Positions 29,471-38,638 of a stretch of DNA of 64,000 bases are shown here, piece after piece (position 1 is the first letter of the stretch; every line of letters begins with the position of its first letter). Source of the DNA: Selenomonadaceae bacterium. Its GTDB lineage: Bacteria; Bacillota; Negativicutes; Selenomonadales; Selenomonadaceae. A model generated the notes under the pieces. The model did not search any database and was not told where the DNA came from. It saw only the letters and a program-made list of their open reading frames with translations. The translations under genes and the position numbers were made by a program. The stretch lies in NCBI GenBank assembly GCA_022786545.1, contig JALFXV010000020.1, forward strand, positions 1-64,000, written 5' to 3'.

Positions 29471-29508
29471 ATTATATCATAAAAGATGTATTACATCATA
29501 CAAGATGT
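29471..29508 (-). promoter_or_regulatory. Extended -10 promoter overlapped by two 14-bp direct repeats (candidate operator)
   Basis: Minus-strand TGATATAAT (29471-29479); repeats ATCATAAAAGATGT (29476-29489) and ATCATACAAGATGT (29495-29508), 19-nt period. Confidence 0.55.
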
Positions 29509-29564
29509 CAAACTAACAAACTATCATTTAACAATGTATTTTATTTATCCATTCCCCCGCAGCT

Positions 29565-30677
29565 TCACTTCGTCACCACCAAGGTTCCGCTCTTATCACA
29601 CAGGGGAACCTTGCAGAGCATGATGCCATAATCTTCCTCATACCTGTCCACAGCAGCTTCTACCCCCAGCAGATTGCTATTGTAATCATGCACAAAAATA
29701 TAGCCCCCCTTGACCAGCCTAGGATAGAAGTACTTTAGCCCCTCATAAATGGACTCCTCAAAATCCACATCCAGGGACACAAATGCAAATTTATCCTCCA
29801 GGCCGCCCAATGATTCAGGGAAATATCCCTGCTTGATAACCACATTATCAAGATTTGTCATCCTGTCTAGTACCAGCTTCAAGCTCGTATGCTTATACGC
29901 CTCCACAAAGCCTTCTGTGCAATTGCCATTCTTAACTTCCCTCAGGGCTTCTTCCGCATTGAAGCCCTCAAAGGTGTCAAACAAATAACATTTTCTATCT
30001 GGAAAAGCAAAATTTATATACTGGGCAAATTCACCCCGGAATACCCCCACCTCGGCCACAGCACCTGACAAACTGCGTTTGCGGATTTCCTTGACTGCCA
30101 ATTCAAAACAGGAAGTCCTGACATAATCCGTATCAAGATAACCCGTTCCCTCAAACTTGCTGCCCCTGAAACACAAATCACCAAAAGCCTCCACGCCTCT
30201 CACCACATGATGCCGCTTTTTGATAACATCAGCCAATTCTCGTCCTACCACATGCTCCACGAAAGCATAATCTTTATTCATATCGCTAATATCACAATTT
30301 GCATAGCAAAAAATAAATTTGGATACATCTAAACCGAGTGCAAGAATCTGTGCATAAATCTCCTTTGAATAGAGATTTACTACCAGCACAGCATCATACT
30401 TCAGTTCTTTTAGTTCTTGCGGCTGAATAACTTTTTTTGACAAGTGTTCTTTTTTGCATTCATTGTTATCCACAAAGCCTTCAATCTGCTCCAAAGTCAA
30501 GTATTTACCAATAACCATACCAACCAATCTGCCAGTACCCCAAACATAAATTTTAATACCTATATCCATCTCCTTACTACCATTGCAGTCCTTGAACTGT
30601 TCCCTCATAATGCCTAAACGTTTTAGGAAGCGGCTTCCCGCTGCGAAAATAAGATAAAATAAAATCCATCTATACAA
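29565..30677 (-). CDS. TylF/MycF-like methyltransferase with N-terminal Rossmann module
   Basis: IKIYVWGTGRLVGMVIGKYLTLEQIEGFVDNNE; GAVAEVGVFRGEFAQYINFAFPDRKCYLFDTFEGFN; FVSLDVDFEESIYEGLKYFYPRLVKGGYIFVHDYNS. Confidence 0.88.
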   Translation of the reverse strand: MYRWILFYLIFAAGSRFLKRLGIMREQFKDCNGSKEMDIGIKIYVWGTGRLVGMVIGKYLTLEQIEGFVDNNECKKEHLSKKVIQPQELKELKYDAVLVVNLYSKEIYAQILALGLDVSKFIFCYANCDISDMNKDYAFVEHVVGRELADVIKKRHHVVRGVEAFGDLCFRGSKFEGTGYLDTDYVRTSCFELAVKEIRKRSLSGAVAEVGVFRGEFAQYINFAFPDRKCYLFDTFEGFNAEEALREVKNGNCTEGFVEAYKHTSLKLVLDRMTNLDNVVIKQGYFPESLGGLEDKFAFVSLDVDFEESIYEGLKYFYPRLVKGGYIFVHDYNSNLLGVEAAVDRYEEDYGIMLCKVPLCDKSGTLVVTK

Positions 30678-30694
30678 GGCTATTATATCACAAA

Positions 30695-30719
30695 ACGCGC
30701 ATCCATATAGAATGCGCGT
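30695..30719. terminator. Hairpin, candidate terminator
   Basis: ACGCGCAT / ATGCGCGT 8-bp stem. Confidence 0.45.
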
Positions 30720-30735
30720 CCAAAATCTTTATTAT

Positions 30736-30993
30736 TTAGTCCTTTATGAGCTTTTCTGCTCGCCTATAATCCTCCTCAAAGTCTACCTCAGCCCAAAACT
30801 TGCCACAGGTCGGCAGAATAACCGTATCAAACTTGCCTGCTTCCAGCACCCTCTGGATTGCCGCTTCAAAATACTCACTAAAAGCCTTTTCCACCATCAG
30901 CTCCGTTGTCTTATGATTTAGCACATTAAAGGAAAAAAATGCTGCCGAATTTTCTGATATATATGCCACTGATCTCCGCCTCCACCAATACAA
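30736..30993 (-). pseudogene. C-terminal fragment of a sugar/choline-phosphate nucleotidyltransferase
   Basis: SVAYISENSAAFFSFNVLNHKTTELMVEKAFSEYFEAAIQRVLEAGKFDTVILPTCGKFWAEVDFEEDYRRAEKLI; lacks the N-terminal nucleotide-binding motif. Confidence 0.6.
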
Positions 30994-31034
30994 AAATATA
31001 CCACTTCACAGGCATTTATCTATACTATTGTTTT

Positions 31035-32315
31035 TTATCCTTTTCTTAGCTGCTTTTCCAGCCAATCCGCAATCCGGCTGCTGCCCTTGCCATCAAAAAC
31101 CAACCCAATCTGCTGGCTAAAGCTTTCCTGCACAACTGCATATCTCGTTTCATCAAAACCGAGAATATCATGTGCCAATTCATCATTATCCGTTGCCACA
31201 GAAAATGGCAAAGTCAAATCATATCCAGGCGTAACAGCCTTGTTGTTGCCAACACGCTCCAAGCTGTCAGTTGCCAGATTCCACATCAATTCCCCTCTGT
31301 CCACAGCGTATTTCTGTATATCATCCGCATATATAAAGGCAGGGATATGGGCATATCCCGCCTCAAAAATAGCACTGGAATAATCTGTAATATAGGCATC
31401 CACACCGGCCAACACTTCATACATATCATCTGCCTGGCTTTCGTCAAACACACGCCCCTGCAGAGCAGCGTCCTTATACTCTGCAAAAGTCGGTGCCAGC
31501 TGTGGATGCACCCTGATGCAAAGATACCATGTGCCGCCAAATCGCCGTTCTAACACAGACAGCAGCCTCACAAAGTCTATAGTCCATACTTCCGAAAAAA
31601 CACTTCGCTTGCCATTCTTAGCACCCTCACGAAACGTAGGGGCATACATGACTATTCTGGCATCTGCTGGCAGATTATGCTTTGCCCGTAGCCGGTGCCT
31701 CTGCGCCTGACGATTGCCATAAAGAATATCACATCTTGGCGCCCCGGATTTCAGCATCTCTCCATCAAACAGCATGCCCTTGTGCATATAGCTTTCGCAC
31801 CAGTCAGAATCAATCACCAGGGCATCTATCATATCCGAATCATTCTTGCTCACCAGATATGCCATTTCGGAAAAGCCTTTGCCACGCCACAGGCCTGTAC
31901 ATTTTATTGCAGATGTATAATGGTTCACATTTATATAAATCTGGCCGTTACGTTTAACTGTACCATAGGGATTTCGATAATTATCTATCCATATCTTTGC
32001 CGTAGACTGCCAATATGCGCGATTCCACAGCGTATTTTTCACCTTGTGCACATATTCCGGGAAATCCTTATTTATATCATTAACCAGCCAAATAAATTCA
32101 TAGTCAGGATTTCGCCTGTGCAGTTCCTGCACCAGATATTTGGGATTGCAGCCAAAACCGCCCCTCCCTTCAAAGGTACAGACAGAAATACGATTTTTTT
32201 TCATAGGAAAAATCCTGCACACCAGATACCTCAAGCTATGCAAAAAACCCTTTAATTTTCTATACCTGATATAATTTGCTTCATTCATAAACCATACTCC
32301 ACAGTACCGATACAA
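31035..32315 (-). CDS. CDP-glycerol glycerophosphotransferase family protein
   Basis: ISVCTFEGRGGFGCNPKYLVQELHRRNPDYEFIWLVND; KSGAPRCDILYGN; IVMYAPTFREG; ITDYSSAIFEAGYAHIPAFIYADD. Confidence 0.92.
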   Translation of the reverse strand: MYRYCGVWFMNEANYIRYRKLKGFLHSLRYLVCRIFPMKKNRISVCTFEGRGGFGCNPKYLVQELHRRNPDYEFIWLVNDINKDFPEYVHKVKNTLWNRAYWQSTAKIWIDNYRNPYGTVKRNGQIYINVNHYTSAIKCTGLWRGKGFSEMAYLVSKNDSDMIDALVIDSDWCESYMHKGMLFDGEMLKSGAPRCDILYGNRQAQRHRLRAKHNLPADARIVMYAPTFREGAKNGKRSVFSEVWTIDFVRLLSVLERRFGGTWYLCIRVHPQLAPTFAEYKDAALQGRVFDESQADDMYEVLAGVDAYITDYSSAIFEAGYAHIPAFIYADDIQKYAVDRGELMWNLATDSLERVGNNKAVTPGYDLTLPFSVATDNDELAHDILGFDETRYAVVQESFSQQIGLVFDGKGSSRIADWLEKQLRKG

Positions 32316-32338
32316 AACTCGTCAATCATTTAGCCGCC

Positions 32339-33169
32339 TCACTTATGAACGCCACAAATCTCATTCACCACAGCCACGCCGTTATCCGGACAATCCGTAA
32401 TCATGCCGTCAACCCCCATTGCCGCAATCCGCTGCATATCCGCAATCGGGTCCACAGTCCAGGTATTCACCGCAAGGCCGCACGCATGATAATAATCCAC
32501 CAGATTCCTGTCCAGATGCTTGTAATGAGGATGAATGGCTGTCACCGAACTGCCGCCCACCCCATAGGCATACGCCGCCAAGTCCTTTACCGCCCCCGGA
32601 TGGCTGATAAGCAGTGCCAGCTGTGCTTCAGCATCCAGCTGATGCAGCTTGTTCAAAGAATAATGATTGAAGGAAGAATACAGCACCCTGTCCTGCAAGC
32701 CATACTTTTTCACCAATGCCAGCGTTTTTTCTTCCAGCCCATCATAGTACATGACGCCGGATTTCAGCTCAATATTCAGCAGCAGATCATTTTCCTGCAA
32801 AAATGCCAGCACCTCATCCAATGTAGGTATCTCCACAAAGCCGTACTCCGGATGCAGCTTGCTAAAGCTGAAGTGCTTCAATTCAGCCAATGTATAATCA
32901 CCGATAAACCCACAGCCGTCACTGGTGCGGTCAATCCGTTCATCATGGCAGACCACCACCGCACCATCACGGCTCAGCTGCACATCCAGCTCGATGCCAT
33001 CCGCTCCCATCTCCGCAGCCTTGCGGAAAGAAGGCAGCGTATTTTCCGGGGCATACCTGGTATCCCAGCCGTCAGCACCTCTATGTCCCCACACTTTTAC
33101 CCGATTCCTATTCATAACTCCCAACACTCCTGCCAAACCTTTCCCAAAATCATACATCTCTCGCAGCAT
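32339..33169 (-). CDS. Glycerophosphodiester phosphodiesterase
   Basis: VKVWGHRGADGWDTRYAPENTLPSFRKAAEMGADGIELDVQLSRDGAVVVCHDERIDRTSDG. Confidence 0.95.
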   Translation of the reverse strand: MLREMYDFGKGLAGVLGVMNRNRVKVWGHRGADGWDTRYAPENTLPSFRKAAEMGADGIELDVQLSRDGAVVVCHDERIDRTSDGCGFIGDYTLAELKHFSFSKLHPEYGFVEIPTLDEVLAFLQENDLLLNIELKSGVMYYDGLEEKTLALVKKYGLQDRVLYSSFNHYSLNKLHQLDAEAQLALLISHPGAVKDLAAYAYGVGGSSVTAIHPHYKHLDRNLVDYYHACGLAVNTWTVDPIADMQRIAAMGVDGMITDCPDNGVAVVNEICGVHK

Positions 33170-33217
33170 ATCTCAACTTCCATAAAAGCACAAATACAAA
33201 TTTATCAATATACCGCA

Positions 33218-34606
33218 TTATTTTTGGCTGCGAAATTTTTCAAACACCCCTGCCATGGCTATCGACTCATTGCGAGTCAGCTTGAAGCTACCCTTTTGCT
33301 CCTCTGTCTCCGCATCCATCATCATCAGCATATCGCTGATTTCATAGCGCAAACCATAGCTCAGGAACATGTCCGCATATTTTTCCACCTCATCAGGGTT
33401 TTCATAATGCACCTCAAAATACGAGGTCTTCCACCAAGGTGCTTCCACCACAATATACCCATTGGTACCGCTGATAAGGAGCCTGCCCTCTGCCTTCACT
33501 CCCAGGCCACACACCGCACTGGCAAAGCCCCCGGCGTACTTAAAGGTTGCCCGGGTAAAAATATCAAGGCCGTTTCCACCCTTGATAGACTCAAAATACA
33601 CATCTTCATAATCAATGCCCATCAGCTTCATAATAGGAAGCATGCCATAGCTGCCCAGCTCCAAAAAGCTGCCGCCATATTCCAAATCCACCAGCTCGCG
33701 GTGCTTGGGATTTTCCAGCTTGGTAAAGCAGGCATCAATATACTTTATCTTGCCGATTTTGCCGCTGTTGGCAATCCCCAGAAGATGCTGAAACCCAGGG
33801 CAATATGCCGTCTTGATAGCTTCCATCAAAATCAGCCCCCGCTCCCTGGCATAGTCAAAGGCACGCTCCGCTTCCCCTCTGCTCATAGCCATTGGCTTTT
33901 CGCACAGCACATGCTTGCCATGCTGCAGAGCCGCCATCGTATAGTCAAAATGAGTCTCATGAGGCGATGCCACATATACAATATCCACATTGGCAAAAAA
34001 GCTTTCCAAATCATGATAAGCCGCAATATCCCATCTTTTGGCAAACCTATCCGCACTTTCAGCATGAGGATTGTATACTCCCTGCATATTGACACCGCTT
34101 ACCAGCTTTGCCTCCGGCATAAACCTATTGGCAATACGCCCTGTGCCAATCACGCCAATGCGCTGGATATGGCGTTTCTTTTCCCGCAGCATAGTGCTGG
34201 AAATATTTTGGGTACGCTCCAGATACACCACCTGGCAAAACTCATTCAGATAATCAAAGCAGCCTGTCCAATCAGAGCCCACCGTAAAAATATCGATGCC
34301 ATATTTCTTGATGTCGCTAAATTTTTGCCCGGCTGCCTCCTCGATTATAACCTCATCGGCAAAGCCGGTCTTTTTGACATTCTCTATCCGCGTCATCAGA
34401 GAATCCACCACCCCCAGCTTGCCCCGTGTCTTGTCATAGCTTTCGGTTGTCACGCCAACTATGAGATAATCCCCCAGAGCCTTTGCCCGCTCCAGGAGGC
34501 GATAATGTCCTTCATGAAACAAATCAAAAGTACCATAAGTGATAACTTTTTTCATAATTGTATCTCCATATATAAAACTACCATTGCAAACAAAATCAAA
34601 CTTCAA
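33218..34606 (-). CDS. Fusion: glycerol-3-phosphate cytidylyltransferase-like (TagD) domain + Gfo/Idh/MocA oxidoreductase
   Basis: MKKVITYGTFDLFHEGHYRLLERAKALGDYLIVGVTTESYDKTRGK...RTQNISSTMLREKK then IQRIGVIGTGRIANRFMPEAKLV...GKHVLCEKPMAMS; likely start at MKKVITYG. Confidence 0.92.
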   Translation of the reverse strand: MKFDFVCNGSFIYGDTIMKKVITYGTFDLFHEGHYRLLERAKALGDYLIVGVTTESYDKTRGKLGVVDSLMTRIENVKKTGFADEVIIEEAAGQKFSDIKKYGIDIFTVGSDWTGCFDYLNEFCQVVYLERTQNISSTMLREKKRHIQRIGVIGTGRIANRFMPEAKLVSGVNMQGVYNPHAESADRFAKRWDIAAYHDLESFFANVDIVYVASPHETHFDYTMAALQHGKHVLCEKPMAMSRGEAERAFDYARERGLILMEAIKTAYCPGFQHLLGIANSGKIGKIKYIDACFTKLENPKHRELVDLEYGGSFLELGSYGMLPIMKLMGIDYEDVYFESIKGGNGLDIFTRATFKYAGGFASAVCGLGVKAEGRLLISGTNGYIVVEAPWWKTSYFEVHYENPDEVEKYADMFLSYGLRYEISDMLMMMDAETEEQKGSFKLTRNESIAMAGVFEKFRSQK

Positions 34607-34641
34607 AACAGACTACCAATGCCTGCACACCAATAGCAGCA

Positions 34642-37206
34642 TCAGATTTTACTCATCACATAGTCATAAATCTTCTGACCTGCCGTACCATCATTGTTGG
34701 CAGCTATAGCATTGTATGCCATTTTCTGCCTCTTAACATCATGCTGAGCCCCTCTTATTTTGCCTGACAGAAGCCCCGGCAGAGAGTTGAACACATCCTC
34801 CATGCAGCCGTACCGCAGTTGCTCTGAAATTTCCGTAAAGCCATCCGGCAGCAAATTCAAAAGCTCTCCATCAAACTCAACCTGCTGCTCCTGCTCAGTA
34901 AATCTCAAGCCGCTATCTTCAATCTCATCAACCCAATAGAGCTTTCTCTCCCGGTAATGAATAAACTGCCATCTAGCCTCCCAGTCATAACGGAAAAACC
35001 ACCCTGTCAGCGAGCGGGGATTGTAACAATCTTCTGACTCACCGTCCACCTCAAAAGGCAGCTTCACCTCAGAAAACTCCCCTGTCCTCTTGTCAAGACA
35101 AATAAACATATTTCCCCACATAGGCGGAAAATAAAGCTTATCCTTGGTCATCATTGGTCCCATTAAAGGACGCAGGCTGCAACGATACTTATGTACTGGA
35201 TGCATACAGGCAAAACCCTCCGGAAAGCCCGTATACTCCCTTATCTCGCCAGTTACCGCATTCCAGCACAAAATACTAAAACCATCTCTAGGCAGGAACC
35301 AGATTTCATCTCCGTCCAGCTCCTCGGTAAAGGCACCTAGGAAGCCTCTGCCCCCCGGATTAATATCCACCGTCTGCTGCAAATTCAGCTTCTCATCAAA
35401 AACAAACAGCTGACAGTCAGATACACCGCCTATAATAAACATGCCACGCCAGAAAAACCGTATCCCCTGATACCATTCCTCATCAATCTCCCGGATAGTA
35501 GCAGCCTGTGGTATCTCATGATAGGTTACGCTGTCATCCCTCACATCAAGGCACACCAGATGCGGATAATGCATCGGCATCATGATTATCTTATCCTTCC
35601 AGCCGGGATGCAGCCAGAAATTCGTGCCTCCCCAGAACAAAGCCTTGCCCCTGCTATCATACTTCCTGAGGGGAATCCTCTTGACAATCTGCCCATCCTT
35701 CAGCACCAGAAAATCATCCGCCTTCACAGGACAGACATACACCCTGTCCCCCATCTCTGCCACCTGTCCATAGTAACCGCCGCTGGCATAATCATTCAGC
35801 CGGCAATAATATTCAAACCTGCCATCGTGCTTTGGGGCATGCAAAAGCACATTATTCCAGGTAATCATCCAGTCCCTGTTCTGCATACAGCAAAAGCCGG
35901 AAAACAGCTTGCGGTACCTGTCGCCATCCTCAGGCACACGATCAATTTTGTTATTCAGGATAAACATTGGCTTACCGACCACACCAAAAATCGACGTAAC
36001 ACTTGTACCAGAATCACCAATATAAGCATCGCACATCGCTATGGTATCTTCCATAATTGGCGTATCATCATAAATGCCAATCTGCCTATCCAAAAATTCC
36101 TGCTTCAAAGCCTCATACTCAGCCATATAAGCAGGGCGCATGGATTGCAGTGTCGCCATCATCAAAGGATGAGGACGCCAAATCAGGCATACATCAGGAC
36201 AATTCGCAAACTGCTGGAACACATACCGCATCTTCCGCAAAAATCCCGGCGTATCCTGCAGTATTCCCCCCAGGCTGGTATTGTAAAAATACACCTTTTT
36301 GCCAGCCATCCGCGCCTGCCATGCTGCCGGCGGTACAGGCGGATTTTTGCACAAGCTAATTATTTTATCAAATTTTGGCGAGCCCAGTGGCTGTATCTTT
36401 CCATGCACCGACGCATCAAAATACTCCCTCAGTGCCTCCGCCTGAATAATAATATCATCTGCATTTACATAGACAGGACACATAGCCTGGCTCTCCGCCA
36501 TGCCGCCGGTAGTGCTGTAATAAGGAATATACACTAGCCTGCCGGTACATTCCTTTAATTTATCGGAATAAAATTGTCCATCAACAGAGGTTACAATATT
36601 GCAGTTATCATAAGGGTTATGAATAAAAATAGCATCCGGGCGCATCTCTTTCAGCTTTTCATGGGTAAAATCATGCCAGTCCCGGACATTTACATGCTCA
36701 GGAAACAACTCCCTCTCACAGTGCCACTCACCGGCAGACATATCCTTCTTCCTATCGCAGTAAGGAATTGCCGCCACATACACCTCGCAGCGGTCACTGT
36801 CCCTGCTGGCAGCCTGCCATACGCTTTCCATGCTGTCCCACATACTCGCCTTGTAGGGCAAAAATACCAGCTTTTTCCGCCGGACATGGGCAGCCTTTGC
36901 CTGATCCTTGCCAACCTTCTGAACCTTTGCCGTTGCCATATTTGCCCACTGCTTCGACCTGGCATAATCCCCCATACCATAGTACGCCTTGGCAACAAAG
37001 CTCATCATCTCAGCATCCATGGCAACAATATTGACAATCCCTGCTACATAATTGATAATCTCCTCATACTGCCCGGCCTCCAAATATGCCTTCAGCTTCT
37101 GCTTATGCACCAATGCCTCTGCATCCCTGCCAGCAGCATTTCCTGCTGTTTTATTTGCTTGCTTTGCCTGCTTCCTGCGCAGCTTATTTTTCAGGCTTCC
37201 CATCAA
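34642..37206 (-). CDS. Large multidomain protein: TPR-like N-terminus, CDP-glycerol glycerophosphotransferase-like core, beta-propeller-like C-terminus
   Basis: KLKAYLEAGQYEEIINYVAGIV...AYYGMGDYARSKQWA; KLVFLPYKASMWDSMESVWQAA...PDAIFIHNPYDNCN...LIWRPHPLM...DAYIGDSGTSVTSIFGVVGKPMFIL; C-terminal repeats with W/F-rich strands. Confidence 0.65.
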   Translation of the reverse strand: MMGSLKNKLRRKQAKQANKTAGNAAGRDAEALVHKQKLKAYLEAGQYEEIINYVAGIVNIVAMDAEMMSFVAKAYYGMGDYARSKQWANMATAKVQKVGKDQAKAAHVRRKKLVFLPYKASMWDSMESVWQAASRDSDRCEVYVAAIPYCDRKKDMSAGEWHCERELFPEHVNVRDWHDFTHEKLKEMRPDAIFIHNPYDNCNIVTSVDGQFYSDKLKECTGRLVYIPYYSTTGGMAESQAMCPVYVNADDIIIQAEALREYFDASVHGKIQPLGSPKFDKIISLCKNPPVPPAAWQARMAGKKVYFYNTSLGGILQDTPGFLRKMRYVFQQFANCPDVCLIWRPHPLMMATLQSMRPAYMAEYEALKQEFLDRQIGIYDDTPIMEDTIAMCDAYIGDSGTSVTSIFGVVGKPMFILNNKIDRVPEDGDRYRKLFSGFCCMQNRDWMITWNNVLLHAPKHDGRFEYYCRLNDYASGGYYGQVAEMGDRVYVCPVKADDFLVLKDGQIVKRIPLRKYDSRGKALFWGGTNFWLHPGWKDKIIMMPMHYPHLVCLDVRDDSVTYHEIPQAATIREIDEEWYQGIRFFWRGMFIIGGVSDCQLFVFDEKLNLQQTVDINPGGRGFLGAFTEELDGDEIWFLPRDGFSILCWNAVTGEIREYTGFPEGFACMHPVHKYRCSLRPLMGPMMTKDKLYFPPMWGNMFICLDKRTGEFSEVKLPFEVDGESEDCYNPRSLTGWFFRYDWEARWQFIHYRERKLYWVDEIEDSGLRFTEQEQQVEFDGELLNLLPDGFTEISEQLRYGCMEDVFNSLPGLLSGKIRGAQHDVKRQKMAYNAIAANNDGTAGQKIYDYVMSKI

Positions 37207-37213
37207 ACCACCA

Positions 37214-38638
37214 TCATCCTTGTTCTGTACTAGCTTTTACATTATTCCCTATATATTGCCTCGCCCAGTCCGCCGTATCAGACAGGCGGGAAATCGCTGC
37301 CTCATACTTGCCAAGCTTCAAGTATATGCCGGACAGATACTTTTCTGGCGCATTTTTTCCATAATACGCCAAAACCTTGCCTGATGCCATATCCATCAGC
37401 GCCGACAGAAGAAAATCCCTGTCCTCATCCTTGTCATAAAACACATTCAGCTGCTGTATGACCGCTACATCATCCATATCCTTCAGGCATCCATACAGCC
37501 CGCGCAAAAGCTCCTGAGCATACTTGAACTTTCGCAAGCCCTCTATATAGGCAGCCTTTGCCGTGGTCATATCCCCCTTCAGGCACAGGATATTGCCCAA
37601 AATACAGTATGCCCTTGGCAGCAGCCTGACAGCCGTATTGTCCTCCAGCTGGCGTTTGCCCTGCTGCAAAGCTTTGGCAAAGGCCGCTTCCTTTGCCAGT
37701 CCCTCTGCCAGAAAATCCATAGCTTCATTATAGCGGCATATATCATAAAGCACAAATGCCTTTTCCAGATAAAAATCCGCCTTGTCAGGAAACCTGCCTA
37801 TAGCCTCATCATATATTTGCAAAATCTCCGCCGGCGGCTTATTCTGCTGGCGCAGGCTGCTGGCCAGCACATCATAGGCATGCCCTTCCATACCCAGCAT
37901 ACAGTTTTTAGCTGACATCAGCCTCCCTGCATACTCTGTCGCCTTGCTGCTCTGCCCCAGCATATTATAGGCATCCATCAGGCCGCTGTATATAGCGGTC
38001 ATATCCTGTCCCTTGGCTATAGCCTCCTGCTCCGCCAGCAAAAGCAAAGCCAGGTTGCGCTCTGCCTTGCTTTTTTTCCTGCTGGCAGCATAGCCTGTAT
38101 GCATAATCCTGATAGCATCGCACCTTACCGTCTGCAAGCCTGGCTTGTGGCACTGAACCTGCTCATGGATACGCCCTGCATAACGGATAGAGGGCAGATT
38201 GCGGAAAATCCTCATCTGCAGCAACGTGCTGGTTAGCTCATTATTGTTATCACTATCAATATTAATCTGAGGTGATATTATGCTGGCAATCTTCTTATTA
38301 CGATGGTATTTGCCAATTATCCCCCGCACCTGATCTATACAGCCATCACTGAACCATTCATCTGCATCCAGGAAAAAAATCCACTGCCCCTTTGCCTTAT
38401 CAATGGCAAAATTCTTGGCTGCTGAAAAATCATCAACCCACTGAAAATAATACACCTTAGCACCTGCTGCCCTGGCGATGTCCACGGTATTATCTGATGA
38501 ACCGGTATCCACCACAATGATTTCATCTGCCACCTGCTTCATACATTTCAGCCAGCGAGGTAAATTGCGGCTTTCATTTTTTACGATACAACATGCCGAT
38601 ATTGTCAGCTTCATTTTGTCACTGCCTCCCTGCACCAT
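37214..38638 (-). CDS. GT2 glycosyltransferase with TPR region
   Basis: TISACCIVKNESRNLPRWLKCMKQVADEIIVVDTGSSDNTVDIARAAGAKVYYFQWVDDFSAAKNFAIDKAKGQWIFFLDADEWF. Confidence 0.93.
   Translation of the reverse strand: MVQGGSDKMKLTISACCIVKNESRNLPRWLKCMKQVADEIIVVDTGSSDNTVDIARAAGAKVYYFQWVDDFSAAKNFAIDKAKGQWIFFLDADEWFSDGCIDQVRGIIGKYHRNKKIASIISPQINIDSDNNNELTSTLLQMRIFRNLPSIRYAGRIHEQVQCHKPGLQTVRCDAIRIMHTGYAASRKKSKAERNLALLLLAEQEAIAKGQDMTAIYSGLMDAYNMLGQSSKATEYAGRLMSAKNCMLGMEGHAYDVLASSLRQQNKPPAEILQIYDEAIGRFPDKADFYLEKAFVLYDICRYNEAMDFLAEGLAKEAAFAKALQQGKRQLEDNTAVRLLPRAYCILGNILCLKGDMTTAKAAYIEGLRKFKYAQELLRGLYGCLKDMDDVAVIQQLNVFYDKDEDRDFLLSALMDMASGKVLAYYGKNAPEKYLSGIYLKLGKYEAAISRLSDTADWARQYIGNNVKASTEQG

Noticed and set aside
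32345-34636. 763-aa plus-strand ORF
   Set aside because: Antisense to the GDPD and TagD-Gfo fusion genes, which have clear motifs; low-complexity H/I/P/Q-rich translation typical of an antisense shadow ORF
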